Of a stretch of 64,000 nucleotides of DNA, positions 30,633 to 38,544 are shown piece after piece. The stretch is taken from contig NZ_DAOKZA010000009.1 in assembly GCF_035325925.1 (NCBI RefSeq), positions 38,753 through 102,752 of the forward strand. The letters run 5' to 3'. Under the pieces are notes generated by a model. The model searched no databases and had not been told where the DNA came from. It worked only from the letters and a program-made list of their open reading frames with translations. The position numbers and the translations under genes are program-made. The stretch is from Calidifontimicrobium sp035325925. Lineage in GTDB: Bacteria; Pseudomonadota; Gammaproteobacteria; Burkholderiales; Burkholderiaceae_C. Numbering within the stretch: the stretch's first letter is position 1; every line of letters begins with the position of its first letter.

Positions 30633-32692
30633 CCTCCCCGCTGCGCACCCCCGAGCGCACCGACGCGTTCGCCACGCTCAACGACGAGCAGCGCGCCGCG
30701 GTCGCCCACGGGCACGGCGCCGCGCCGGCGCCGCCGCTGCTGGTGATCGCCGGCGCCGGCACCGGCAAGACGACGACGCTGGCCGCACGCGTCGCGCGGC
30801 TGGTGTGCGAAGGCGCCGACCCGCAGCGGCTGCTGCTGCTGACCTTTTCGCGCCGCGCCGCGCAGCAGATGGAGCAGCGCGCCGGCCAGCTGCTGCACGC
30901 GGCGCTGGGGCTGCGCGCCACGCAGGCCGCGCCGCGCCTGCCGTGGGCCGGCACGTTCCACGGCGTGGCCGCGCGGCTGCTGCGCGAGCACGCGGCCGCG
31001 CTCGGGCTGGGCGGGGACTTCGACATCCTCGACCGCGCCGACGCCGAGGACCTGATGGGCTGGGTGCGCCAGGCGCAGGGGCTGGCGGCCACGCGCACGC
31101 GCTTCCCGCTCAAGGGCACCTGCCTGGCGATCTGGTCGCGCGTGGTCAACGCGCGCGCCCCGGTGGCCCAGGTGGTGGCCGACGCCTTCCCCTGGTGCCT
31201 GGGCTGGGAGGACGAGCTCGACCGGCTGCTGCGGGCCTACCTGCGCGAGAAGCAGCAGCAGCAGGTGCTCGACTACGACGACCTGCTGCTGTACTGGCAC
31301 CGGCTGATGGCCGAGCCGGCCGCCGCCGCCGCGGTGGGCGCGCGCTTCGACCACGTGCTGGTCGACGAGTACCAGGACACCAACCGCCTGCAGGCCGAGA
31401 TCCTGCTCGCACTCAAGCCCGACGGGCGCGGCCTGACGGTGGTCGGCGACGACGCGCAGGCCATCTACGCGTTCCGCGCCGCGCGCGTGCGCAACATCCT
31501 CGACTTTGCGGCGCAGTTCGCGCCGCCGGCGCGCACCGTGGTGCTCGAGCGCAACTACCGCTCGACGCAGCCGCTGCTCGACGCGTCGAACGCGGTCATC
31601 GCGCAGGCCGCCGAGCGCTTCACGAAGCAGCTGCGCAGCGACCGCGCCGGCGAACGCCCGCAGCTCGTCGCGGTGGCCGACGAGGTCGCGCAGGCGCGCT
31701 GGGTGGCCGACCGCGTGCTCGAACGCCGCGAGGGCGGGCTGGCGCTGCGCCGTCAGGCGGTGCTGTTCCGCGCCGCGTCGCACAGCGCGGTGCTCGAGCT
31801 GGAGCTGGCGCGCCGCGACATCCCGTTCGTCAAGTTCGGCGGCCTGCGCTTCCTCGAGGCCGCGCACGTGAAGGACCTGCTCGCTGCGCTGCGCTGGGCG
31901 CACAACCCGCGCCACCGGCTGGCGGGCTGGCGCGTCGCGCTGCTGCTGCCCGGGCTCGGGCCGGCGGCAGCGCGCCGGCTGCTCGACGCGATGCACGACG
32001 GCGACGACCCGCTGCAGGCGATGCACGCGTTCGCGCCGCCGCGCGCCGCCGCCGCCGACTGGGCCGACTGGCTGCGCACGGCGCAGGCGCTGCGCGACGC
32101 CGCCTGGCCCGACGCGGTCGACATCGCGCTGCGCTGGTACGAGCCGCACCTGCAGCGCCTGCACGACGACGCCGCGGTGCGCCGGCGCGACCTGGTGCAG
32201 CTGGCGCAGATCGCCGCCGGCTACGCCAGCCGCGAGCGTTTCCTGGCCGAGCTCGCGCTCGACCCGCCCGAGGCCACCAGCGACGACGCCGGCGCGCCGC
32301 ACCTCGACGACGACTACCTCGTGCTGTCGACGATGCACTCGGCCAAAGGGCAGGAGTGGACCGCCGTCTACCTGCTCAACGCGGTCGACGGCTGCATCCC
32401 GTCGGACATGGCCACCGGCAGCGCCGCCGAGATCGACGAGGAGCGCCGCCTGCTGTACGTGGCGATGACACGCGCCAAGCAGCACCTGGCGCTGCTCGTG
32501 CCGCAGCGCTTCCACGTCACGCAGCAGTCGCGCACCGGCGACCGGCACGTGTACGGCGGCCTCACGCGTTTCGTCACGCCCGAGGTGGCGGCGCTGTTCG
32601 ACGCGGTGCGCGTCGAGGCGGGCGCCGACGACGCGGCAGGCATCGCGCTGCCGCCGGTGGACCTGATGGCGCGCGTGCGCGACGCGTTCTGA
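30629..32692 (+). CDS. UvrD/Rep-type superfamily 1 DNA helicase
   Basis: 687 residues. Motifs in order: Q motif (LNDEQRAAV), Walker A GAGTGKTTTL (~45), Ia LTFSRRAAQQM, II VDEYQDTN, III GDDAQAIYAFRAA, IV ERNYRSTQPLL, V STMHSAKGQEW and VI LLYVAMTRAKQHL. All SF1A motifs are intact. It is a 3'-5' ATP-dependent helicase of the UvrD/Rep/PcrA group; it is shorter than UvrD (~720) and lacks the usual C-terminal tail, so it is not a simple uvrD orthologue. The ATG overlaps the MFS stop by ATGA, making it the last gene of a three-gene coupled unit, an unexpected partner set for a repair helicase. Confidence 0.92.
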   Translation: MTSPLRTPERTDAFATLNDEQRAAVAHGHGAAPAPPLLVIAGAGTGKTTTLAARVARLVCEGADPQRLLLLTFSRRAAQQMEQRAGQLLHAALGLRATQAAPRLPWAGTFHGVAARLLREHAAALGLGGDFDILDRADAEDLMGWVRQAQGLAATRTRFPLKGTCLAIWSRVVNARAPVAQVVADAFPWCLGWEDELDRLLRAYLREKQQQQVLDYDDLLLYWHRLMAEPAAAAAVGARFDHVLVDEYQDTNRLQAEILLALKPDGRGLTVVGDDAQAIYAFRAARVRNILDFAAQFAPPARTVVLERNYRSTQPLLDASNAVIAQAAERFTKQLRSDRAGERPQLVAVADEVAQARWVADRVLERREGGLALRRQAVLFRAASHSAVLELELARRDIPFVKFGGLRFLEAAHVKDLLAALRWAHNPRHRLAGWRVALLLPGLGPAAARRLLDAMHDGDDPLQAMHAFAPPRAAAADWADWLRTAQALRDAAWPDAVDIALRWYEPHLQRLHDDAAVRRRDLVQLAQIAAGYASRERFLAELALDPPEATSDDAGAPHLDDDYLVLSTMHSAKGQEWTAVYLLNAVDGCIPSDMATGSAAEIDEERRLLYVAMTRAKQHLALLVPQRFHVTQQSRTGDRHVYGGLTRFVTPEVAALFDAVRVEAGADDAAGIALPPVDLMARVRDAF

Positions 32693-32792
32693 CGGCGCGC
32701 GGCGGGCTCGGAACCGCAGGTTCTGAGCACATGACGAATGCGTATTTCCGTCGCGCGGCCGCGGCGCCTACAGTGAACTGCAGGAGCCGCAC

Positions 32793-33164
32793 ATGCCCGA
32801 AGCCGCCGTCATGGTCACCGTCCACAGCGCCGTCGCCCCGCTCGCGCGCGCCGCCGCCGCGCCGCAGGGCACGCTCGACGACGACGGCTTCTTGCGCGAC
32901 CCGCGCACGTGGACCCGCGCGCTGGCCGAACGGCTGGCGGCGCAGGCCGGCATCGGCGTGCTCGGCGCCGCGCACTGGCGCGTCATCGACCTGGTGCGCA
33001 GGCGCTTCTTCGCCGTCGGCGCGCTGCCGGTGATGCGCCTCGTGTGCCGCGCCGCCGGGCTCGACCCGCGCCAGGGGCATGCGCTGTTCGGCAGCTGCGT
33101 CACGCTGTGGCGCATCGCCGGGCTGCCGCACCCCGGCGACGAGGCGCTGGCCTACATGCACTGA
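32793..33164 (+). CDS. DsrC/TusE family protein lacking the C-terminal cysteine
   Basis: 123 residues. The body matches DsrC/TusE: GTLDDDGFLRDPRTWTRALAERLAAQAGI, AHWRVIDLVRRRFF and the near-terminal RIAGLPHPGDE that corresponds to IAGLPKPxxC in the family. DsrC and TusE work through a penultimate Cys that carries sulfur; here the chain ends GDEALAYMH with no Cys in the arm, and the only Cys nearby (GSC) is out of register with the second DsrC Cys. It therefore cannot be a normal sulfur carrier and may be one of the Cys-less regulatory homologues. CAGGAG before the ATG is a good ribosome-binding site. It is a lone gene after the helicase, 100 bp away. Confidence 0.82.
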   Translation: MPEAAVMVTVHSAVAPLARAAAAPQGTLDDDGFLRDPRTWTRALAERLAAQAGIGVLGAAHWRVIDLVRRRFFAVGALPVMRLVCRAAGLDPRQGHALFGSCVTLWRIAGLPHPGDEALAYMH

Positions 33165-33183
33165 GGCCGGGCCGCGTCGCGGC

Positions 33184-33837
33184 TCAGGCCGCCGCGGCCG
33201 GCGACAGCGCGGCCAGGAAGTGGCAGGTGCTGCCGCCGATCACGAACAGGTGCCACACGAAGTGCGCGTAGCGCACGCGATGGTCGAGCAGGAAGAACAC
33301 CGCGCCGGCCGTGTACGCTGCACCGCCGGCGACGATCAGCGCCAGCGCCTGCGTGGACAGGCGTTCGAGCATCGGGTCGATCGCCACCAGCGCCATCCAG
33401 CCGAGCGCCACGTACAGCCCGGTCGACCACAGCGGGTGCCTGAGCCGGTCGAGCACCTTCGCCGCCATGCCCACCGCGGCCAGCGTCCACACCGCGGCGA
33501 ACAGCGACCAGCCCCAGACCCCGCGCAGCGGCCCGAGCACGAACGGCGTGTAGCTGCCGGCGATGAACAGGAAGATCGCCGCGTGGTCGAGGCGGTTGAA
33601 GCGCCGCTTCCAGCGCCCCTGCGGCAGCGCGTGGTACACGGTGGAGACGAGGTAAAGCAGCATCATCGTCACCGCGAACACCACCGCCCCGGTGACCGAC
33701 GCCGCCGGCCCCTGGCGCGACGCGAACACCACCAGCACCGGCAACGACGCCACCGCCAGCGCGAGGCCCAGCCCGTGGCTGAGCGCGTTGGCCACCTCCT
33801 CGCGCAGGGTCTGTTCGCGTGCATGCATCGGCACCAT
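33184..33837 (-). CDS. Hemolysin III / YqfA-like (PAQR family) membrane protein
   Basis: 217 residues with seven hydrophobic segments. Typical motifs are EEVANALSHGLGLALAVA, the His-containing STVYHALP, the RLDHAAIFLFIAGSYTPF block and the C-terminal HFVWHLFVIGGSTCHFLA with conserved histidines. These are the metal-binding positions of the PAQR/hemolysin III fold. Despite the family name, E. coli YqfA is involved in membrane homeostasis, and haemolytic activity is not implied. The start could be the ATG giving MVPMHAREQ or the one three codons later. It converges with the DsrC-like gene, with 19 bp between stops. Confidence 0.88.
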   Translation of the reverse strand: MVPMHAREQTLREEVANALSHGLGLALAVASLPVLVVFASRQGPAASVTGAVVFAVTMMLLYLVSTVYHALPQGRWKRRFNRLDHAAIFLFIAGSYTPFVLGPLRGVWGWSLFAAVWTLAAVGMAAKVLDRLRHPLWSTGLYVALGWMALVAIDPMLERLSTQALALIVAGGAAYTAGAVFFLLDHRVRYAHFVWHLFVIGGSTCHFLAALSPAAAA

Positions 33838-34167
33838 TGTCGGGCAGCAACGCGACGGAGCCCCGGCGGGTAGAATGCGCGACGTGCCGCACGACCAGCG
33901 TCGACGCCTCGGCGGCACCTCCCGGCCGGCGGCGCCAGCGGCGCCAAGCCCTGCGGCCCAGCGGCCTGCATCGAAGGTCTGACCCGCCGCCCGCCGGTCG
34001 GCGCGCGCGAGCACCGCTTCACCTCCCCCGCGGGCCGGCCGCCCGCGCGAACGCGGCAACGCGTCGCACCGCCCCCGTCGGCTCGCCGGCGGGCCCCTTC
34101 GTCACCCGTTCCAACCCGGTTTGCACTGCCAGCGCGCAGCAGGCCCGCCGTGGCCGCGCGCCGATTC
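33838..34167. other. Intergenic region upstream of a 75-aa protein gene and infA
   Basis: 330 bp. A TAGAAT -10-like hexamer at 33871-33876 on the plus strand overlaps the start of a possible 35-codon frame (33875-33982), which has no recognisable similarity. If the -10 is real, the message for the downstream genes has a ~285-nt GC-rich leader. Nothing else is identifiable. Confidence 0.4.
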
Positions 34168-34395
34168 ATGACCACGATCCACGAAAAGACCTTCTCGGTG
34201 GGCAAGTACCTTGTCTCGCCGCTCACCCGACTCACCGACGCCGGCAGCTACGCGCCTTCGGTGTCGATCCGCAGCGGCCGCGGCAGCGGCACGCACGACC
34301 GCGTGCTGCGCTTCGTCGCGCGCTTCGACACCCGCGAGGGCGCGCACCGCTACGCCGTCGCGCAGGGCCTGCACTGGCTCGGCCAGGCCGCCTGA
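34168..34395 (+). CDS. Small conserved hypothetical protein upstream of infA
   Basis: 75 residues. The sequence (TTIHEKTFSVGKYLVSPLTRLTDAGSYAPSVSIRSGRGSGTHDRVLRF) has balanced composition and ends in an amphipathic helix (REGAHRYAVAQGLHWL), unlike shadow frames in this GC-rich DNA. I believe similar small proteins occur in Burkholderiales, but I cannot name a family. There is no signal peptide or membrane segment. It lies 56 bp upstream of infA on the same strand and may share its transcript. A GTG six codons upstream is an alternative start. No ribosome-binding site is obvious. Confidence 0.65.
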   Translation: MTTIHEKTFSVGKYLVSPLTRLTDAGSYAPSVSIRSGRGSGTHDRVLRFVARFDTREGAHRYAVAQGLHWLGQAA

Positions 34396-34451
34396 GGCCG
34401 CGTCGCCCGTCCACCGCGTTCACCCATCCACTCCCTACGAGGACCCACCCC

Positions 34452-34712
34452 ATGGCCAAGGAAGAACTGATCGAAATGCAAGGCAAGGTCGACGAGGTGC
34501 TGCCCGACTCGCGCTACCGCGTGACGCTGGAGAACGGCCACACGCTGGTGGCGTACACGTCGGGGCGCATGCGCAAGCACCACATCCGCATCCTCGCCGG
34601 CGACCGCGTCGCGCTCGAGCTGTCGCCCTACGACCTCAGCAAGGGCCGCATCACGTTCCGCCACCTCGAAGCGCGCGCCGGCGGCGCGCCGCGCCCGCCG
34701 CGGCGGTTCTGA
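34452..34712 (+). CDS. infA: Translation initiation factor IF-1
   Basis: 86 residues, somewhat longer than E. coli IF-1 (72) because of an Ala/Gly/Pro/Arg tail (~RAGGAPRPPRRF), which is common in the second, stand-alone infA of Burkholderiales. The OB fold is intact: MAKEELIEMQGKVDEVLPDSRYRVTLENGH, then AYTSGRMRKHHIRILAGDRV and SPYDLSKGRITFRH. IF-1 binds the A site of the 30S subunit and assists IF-2 and IF-3. Burkholderiales often also carry an infA in the spc ribosomal-protein operon; this copy is away from ribosomal genes, so it may be the additional one. It converges with the aminotransferase gene (94 bp gap), where a GC-rich imperfect hairpin lies at 34721-34747. Confidence 0.95.
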   Translation: MAKEELIEMQGKVDEVLPDSRYRVTLENGHTLVAYTSGRMRKHHIRILAGDRVALELSPYDLSKGRITFRHLEARAGGAPRPPRRF

Positions 34713-34806
34713 GCGCCCCCGGGGCCGGCCTGCACCCGGCCCGCCCCGTGCCGCAGCCACCGGCGGCGGCGGCGCCCCCTCCCCGCCGCCCCGCCGCGCG
34801 CCGCGT

Positions 34807-35709
34807 TCAGTAGCGCACCGGCTCGACGTGACGCGGGTCGTCGTGCAGCGCCCAGTAGCCCTGCTGCAGGCGCTGCGACACCGGCCCGAACACGCCGCGC
34901 GGGCGCCCGCCCACCGGCACCCCGTCGAGCGTGGCCACCGGGATCACGCCGCCGCCGGTGCTGGTGAGGAAGATCTCGTCGGCGCGCCGGAACTCGTCCA
35001 GCGGCAGCGCGCGCAGCTGCACGTCGCAGCCGGCGTCGCGCGCCAGCTCGATCGCGGTGCGCCGCGACACGCCCTCGAGCACGCCGGCGTCGGCGCTCAC
35101 CACGCGCGGCCGCGCGCCGTCGGCGTACACCGCGAACACGTTGAAGCCCGGCCCCTCGGTGACGCGGCCGTCGCCGTCGAGCAGCACCACCGTCTCGGCG
35201 CCGCGGTCGTAGGCCTCGTACAGCCCCATCACGAAGTCGAGCCAGTGGTAGTTCTTGACGCGCGGGTCGACGCTGTCGGCCGGGATGCGCCGGCGGCTGC
35301 CCACCACCAGGTCGATGCCCTCGCGCTGGCGCTCGGGCGTGGCGATCCACACGAACGGAATCGCGAACGCCATGAAGCGGTTGCTGCAGCTGCGCGGGTC
35401 GCGTGACCCGGGCGCGGGGCGGCCGCGCGTGCACAACACCTCGACGTAGGCGTCGCGCAGCCCGGCGCGGCGCACGCACTCGTGCATCACCGCGCGCATC
35501 GTCGCGCGGTCGACGCCGGGGTCCAGCCGCAGCGCGGCCAGGCTGGCCTCGAAGCGGTCGAGGTGGTCGTCGAGGCGGAAGAAGCGACCCTGCCAGACGT
35601 GCGCGACGTCGTAGGTGGCGTCGGAGTGCAGGAAGCCCCAGTCGAAGATCGAGATCTTCGCGTCCTCGGGGGCGACGTACCGGCCGTCGACGTAGGCGCA
35701 ACCCTGCAT
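34807..35709 (-). CDS. Class IV PLP aminotransferase (D-amino acid / branched-chain type)
   Basis: 300 residues. The fold-type IV motifs are present: YVDGRYVAPEDAKISIFDWGFLHSDATYDVAHVWQG at the N-terminus, the PLP-lysine region KNYHWLDFVMGLYEAYDRG and EGPGFNVFAVY, and TSTGGGVIPV near the end. The family includes D-alanine aminotransferase, IlvE and aminodeoxychorismate lyase. A Trp following the Asp in FDWGFLHSD and the length favour the D-amino acid/branched-chain subgroup, but substrate specificity cannot be decided. The start is the ATG giving MQGCAYVDG. It is divergent from an MBL-fold gene across ~250 bp in which no further gene is seen. Confidence 0.85.
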   Translation of the reverse strand: MQGCAYVDGRYVAPEDAKISIFDWGFLHSDATYDVAHVWQGRFFRLDDHLDRFEASLAALRLDPGVDRATMRAVMHECVRRAGLRDAYVEVLCTRGRPAPGSRDPRSCSNRFMAFAIPFVWIATPERQREGIDLVVGSRRRIPADSVDPRVKNYHWLDFVMGLYEAYDRGAETVVLLDGDGRVTEGPGFNVFAVYADGARPRVVSADAGVLEGVSRRTAIELARDAGCDVQLRALPLDEFRRADEIFLTSTGGGVIPVATLDGVPVGGRPRGVFGPVSQRLQQGYWALHDDPRHVEPVRY

Positions 35710-35960
35710 CGGCGCGATGTTACGCGGGCCATCGCACGCGCCGCCCCCGATGGCCCGCCGTGGCAGCGGCGCAGTGGCTCTCTTGGCGGATGACCCGCCG
35801 CGCCGCGGCGCGCACGATGACGGCCATCGGAAAGACCGCGGGACGCACCCCCGTCGCCACCCCCGCGGCCCCACCCCGACACCCCGGCCCTGCCGGCGCC
35901 GCGGCGCCGCCGGCGCAGCCTTGCCCGAACGCGACCGCACCCCACCCGAGGAGCCCCACC

Positions 35961-36791
35961 ATGAACCCCGCCCACACCACCGACGTGCCCGACACCGAGC
36001 CGCACCGCATCGCCGCCGACACCTGGCTGATCCCCAACCTGGCGCCGGCCGGCGACGGCCTGTACCTGCCTGCGAACTCGATGGTCATCCGCGGCCGCGA
36101 GCCGGTGATCGTCGACACCGGCGCGCCGGTGCACCGCGAGCAGTGGCTCGACAAGGTGTTCTCCGTCGTCGAGCCCGAGGACGTGCGCTGGATCTTCCTG
36201 TCGCACGACGACGGCGACCACACCGGCGGCCTGTTCGACGCGCTCGAGCGCTGCCCCCGCGCCACGCTGGTGACCAACTTCTTCAGCGTCGAGCGCCTGG
36301 CGCTGGAAAAACCCGCGCTGCCGCTGCACCGCATGCGCTGGATCGAGCCGGGCGGCAGCTTCGACGCCGGCGACCGCGTGCTGCACCTGTTCCGCCCGCC
36401 GATCTTCGACGGCCCGACGACGCGCGGCCTGTTCGACCCGAAGTCGCAGGCGATGTGGATCGTCGACACCTTCGCGTGCCTGACGCCCGGCTCGCTCGAC
36501 GCCGCCGACCTGCACGACGACGTGCTGGCGCAGATGCCGGCGATGAACAGCGCCGTGTCGCCGTGGCACGCGTGGCTGGACCGCGCCACCTACACGCGCC
36601 ACGTCGACGCCGTCGAGGCGCTCGGTGCGCGCACCGTGGCGTCGGCGCACGGCCCGGTGCTGCGCGGCCGGCAGCTCGACGACGCGTTCGACCGCGTGCG
36701 CGGGCTGGCCGGCGCGCCGATCATCCCGACGCCAGGGCAGGAACTGCTCGACACGCTGATCGGCACGACGCTGCTCGAGGCCACGGCCTGA
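35961..36791 (+). CDS. MBL-fold metallohydrolase, ODP-like
   Basis: 276 residues, cytoplasmic (no signal peptide). The metal-binding motif SHDDGDHTGG supplies HxDxDH; further ligands are VDTFACL and ASAHGPVL. The arrangement resembles the metallo-beta-lactamase domain of flavodiiron proteins and the ODP oxygen-sensing group, where the bound diiron site is reduced or senses O2, rather than hydrolytic lactamases. No flavodoxin domain is attached. CGAGGAG precedes the ATG by several bases and supports the start. It is followed by a 38-bp inverted repeat and a small secreted protein gene on the same strand. Confidence 0.82.
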   Translation: MNPAHTTDVPDTEPHRIAADTWLIPNLAPAGDGLYLPANSMVIRGREPVIVDTGAPVHREQWLDKVFSVVEPEDVRWIFLSHDDGDHTGGLFDALERCPRATLVTNFFSVERLALEKPALPLHRMRWIEPGGSFDAGDRVLHLFRPPIFDGPTTRGLFDPKSQAMWIVDTFACLTPGSLDAADLHDDVLAQMPAMNSAVSPWHAWLDRATYTRHVDAVEALGARTVASAHGPVLRGRQLDDAFDRVRGLAGAPIIPTPGQELLDTLIGTTLLEATA

Positions 36792-36842
36792 GGCCGGGCC
36801 TGCCGGGCCGCCGGCGCTGGCCGCGGGCCCGTGCGCAGCGCC

Positions 36843-36880
36843 GCACCGTGAACGGCCGCTGAACGGCCGCTTCACGGTGC
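36843..36880. repeat. 38-bp inverted repeat containing a tandem 11-bp direct repeat
   Basis: Arms GCACCGTGAACGGCCG and its complement (with a single-base bulge) close a CTGAA loop; within it TGAACGGCCGC occurs twice in tandem. It lies 52 bp after the MBL gene stop and ~70 bp before the next start codon, so it may be a terminator without U-tract or an operator for the secreted-protein gene. Confidence 0.6.
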
Positions 36881-36948
36881 GTACAACCACCGCGGCGCAC
36901 AGTGGCGGCACGGTCGATGTCGACCGCGCTTCGCACCAGGAGAGCACC

Positions 36949-37233
36949 ATGAACCCGACCCTGCTTCGCGCCACGCTGGCCACGCTGGCCCTCGCCGCGA
37001 CCACGGCCTTCGCCGGCGACCACCACGAGCGTTCGCACGACCGGCGCGGCGACGACCGCGACCACGCGGCGATGCAGACCGTGCCCCACGCCGCCGCTGC
37101 CGGCGAGCCCGGCCACGGCTGGCAGTACTTCAGCGACCGCGGCCACGCACGCGCCGTGGTGATCAGCCCCGAAGGCGACTACTACTACAGCCGCGGCAAG
37201 GGGCTGCGGCAGGTGGTGAGCGCGGGGCACTAG
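36949..37233 (+). CDS. Small exported His/Asp/Arg-rich protein
   Basis: 94 residues. The N-terminus is a cleavable signal peptide (1-22, ending TTAFAG). The mature part starts with a striking His/Asp/Arg run (DHHERSHDRRGDDRDHAAM) and continues with GHGWQYFSDRGHARAVVISPEGDYYYSRGKGL. I do not recognise a family. The histidine-rich section suggests periplasmic metal binding, but this is an inference from composition. A good ribosome-binding site (CCAGGAGAG) precedes the ATG. It is a single gene downstream of an inverted repeat and 101 bp before an EamA transporter gene; a 10-bp GC-rich palindrome at 37279-37300 may terminate it. Confidence 0.72.
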   Translation: MNPTLLRATLATLALAATTAFAGDHHERSHDRRGDDRDHAAMQTVPHAAAAGEPGHGWQYFSDRGHARAVVISPEGDYYYSRGKGLRQVVSAGH

Positions 37234-37334
37234 CCCGTCGACCCGCGTTCCTCGGCGCGCTGAACCGGCGCGGCGGCCCGGCGCGCCCGCGGGCGCGCCG
37301 CGGGCGCCGCCGCCGGCCCGCTAAGCTGCGGGCC

Positions 37335-38276
37335 ATGCAAAGACGCGACCTGGCCGAACTGCTGCTGCTCAGCGTGCTGTGGGGTTCGGCCTACCTGTTC
37401 ATGCGCGCGGCGGTGCCGGCGTTCGGGCCGGCGCCGCTGATCGCGCTGCGCATGGGCATCGCGGCGGCGCTGCTGCTGCCGCTGCTGGGCTGGCGCGGCG
37501 GGCTGGGGCAGCTGCGCGCGCACCCGCGGCAGCTGCTGGTGCTGGCCGTGCCGTTCACCGCGCTGCCGTTCCTGATGCTCGGCTTCGCGGCGCAGCACCT
37601 GACGGCCGGGCTGCTGGCGGTGCTGAACGCCACGGCGCCGCTGTTCGCCGCGCTGCTGGCGCACTTCGTCTACCGCGAGCGGCTGGGCCGCTGGCGCGGC
37701 GCCGGGCTGCTGATCGGCTTCGGCGGCGTGGCGCTGCTCACCGCCGGCAGCGTGGCGCTGCGATCGACGCTGGGCCTGGTGGCGGTGGCCGCCGTGCTGC
37801 TGACCTCGGCGCTGTGGGCGCTGGGCGCCAACTACGCGCGCCGGCGGCTGGGCGGCATGGACAACGTGGCGCTGACCGTCGGCAGCCTGGCCCTGGCCGC
37901 GCTGGCGCTGGCGCCGCTGGCCGCGGCCACCTGGCCGGCCACGCCGCCGCCGCTGCGCGCGTGGCTCGAGGTGGGCTTCCTGGGCGTGGGCAGCTCGGCG
38001 CTGGGCTTCCTGCTGTACTACCGGCTGCTGCGCCGCGTCGGCCCGGTGCGCGCGATGTCGGTGACCTTCCTGAACCCCGTCGTCGCGCTGGCCGCCGGTG
38101 CGCTGTACCTGGGCGAGGCCGTCAGCCTGCAGACCCTGGCCGGCGCCGCGGTGGTGCTGGCCGGCACGGCGTTGTCGCTGGGGTTGTGGCCGGGGCGGGT
38201 GGGGGAAGCGGTGGTCGAGGCGGCGCCGGTGGCGCCCGAGGGGAGCCGGGCGGGGGGTGGGCGCGAGCGGCCGTGA
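37335..38276 (+). CDS. EamA/DMT family transporter
   Basis: 313 residues with ten hydrophobic helices arranged as two EamA repeats (LLLSVLWGSAYLFMRAAVPAFGPAPLIALRM ... and the second from ~145). The C-terminal tail of ~35 residues is hydrophilic (Gly/Arg/Glu-rich). The drug/metabolite transporter superfamily exports amino acids, nucleotides or drugs; no substrate can be assigned. This is the last gene with the high GC content of the surrounding chromosome before the lower-GC island that begins just after its stop (47 of 60 bases are G or C at 37501-37560). Confidence 0.9.
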   Translation: MQRRDLAELLLLSVLWGSAYLFMRAAVPAFGPAPLIALRMGIAAALLLPLLGWRGGLGQLRAHPRQLLVLAVPFTALPFLMLGFAAQHLTAGLLAVLNATAPLFAALLAHFVYRERLGRWRGAGLLIGFGGVALLTAGSVALRSTLGLVAVAAVLLTSALWALGANYARRRLGGMDNVALTVGSLALAALALAPLAAATWPATPPPLRAWLEVGFLGVGSSALGFLLYYRLLRRVGPVRAMSVTFLNPVVALAAGALYLGEAVSLQTLAGAAVVLAGTALSLGLWPGRVGEAVVEAAPVAPEGSRAGGGRERP

Positions 38277-38544
38277 GGAAAGCCCGAGGTCGACCTGCGA
38301 AGCACGCCCAATGAGGCGCCAGTAGGCCGAAGTGACCTCTTCCATGGACCCGAATGGTCGCGAGACGCACTACTTGAGGTTACCCTGGCGGCACTGCGGT
38401 GCTGTATGACCTCGCCGACCCGGGTTACGATGCTGGGACTCGCGTTAATCGGGAGTAAGAAAACAGCCTGTCAGATGAGCGCAGGGTCCTCGGCGCACAA
38501 GATGTGCCCACCCTGCCACTCGTCTTCGATCGTCCCTGAAAGCG
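38277..38544. other. Left edge of the restriction-modification island, no gene seen
   Basis: 268 bp of clearly lower GC than the EamA gene. Short plus-strand frames exist but match nothing recognisable. No tRNA, integrase or obvious direct repeat marks the boundary. The composition shift places the junction within a few tens of bases of the EamA stop. Confidence 0.5.

Noticed and set aside
33875..33982. 35-codon frame overlapping a TAGAAT box, considered as a leader peptide gene
   Set aside because: Its Arg/Pro/Ala-rich composition and lack of a ribosome-binding site give too little support; mentioned only in the intergenic entry.
34721..34747. Hairpin between infA and the aminotransferase gene as a bidirectional terminator
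   Set aside because: Arms pair only with a two-base bulge and no T-run on either side; too weak for a separate feature.
37279..37300. GC-only palindrome downstream of the small secreted-protein gene as a terminator
   Set aside because: A perfect 10-bp arm but no U-tract, in a stretch of almost pure G and C where such palindromes arise easily.
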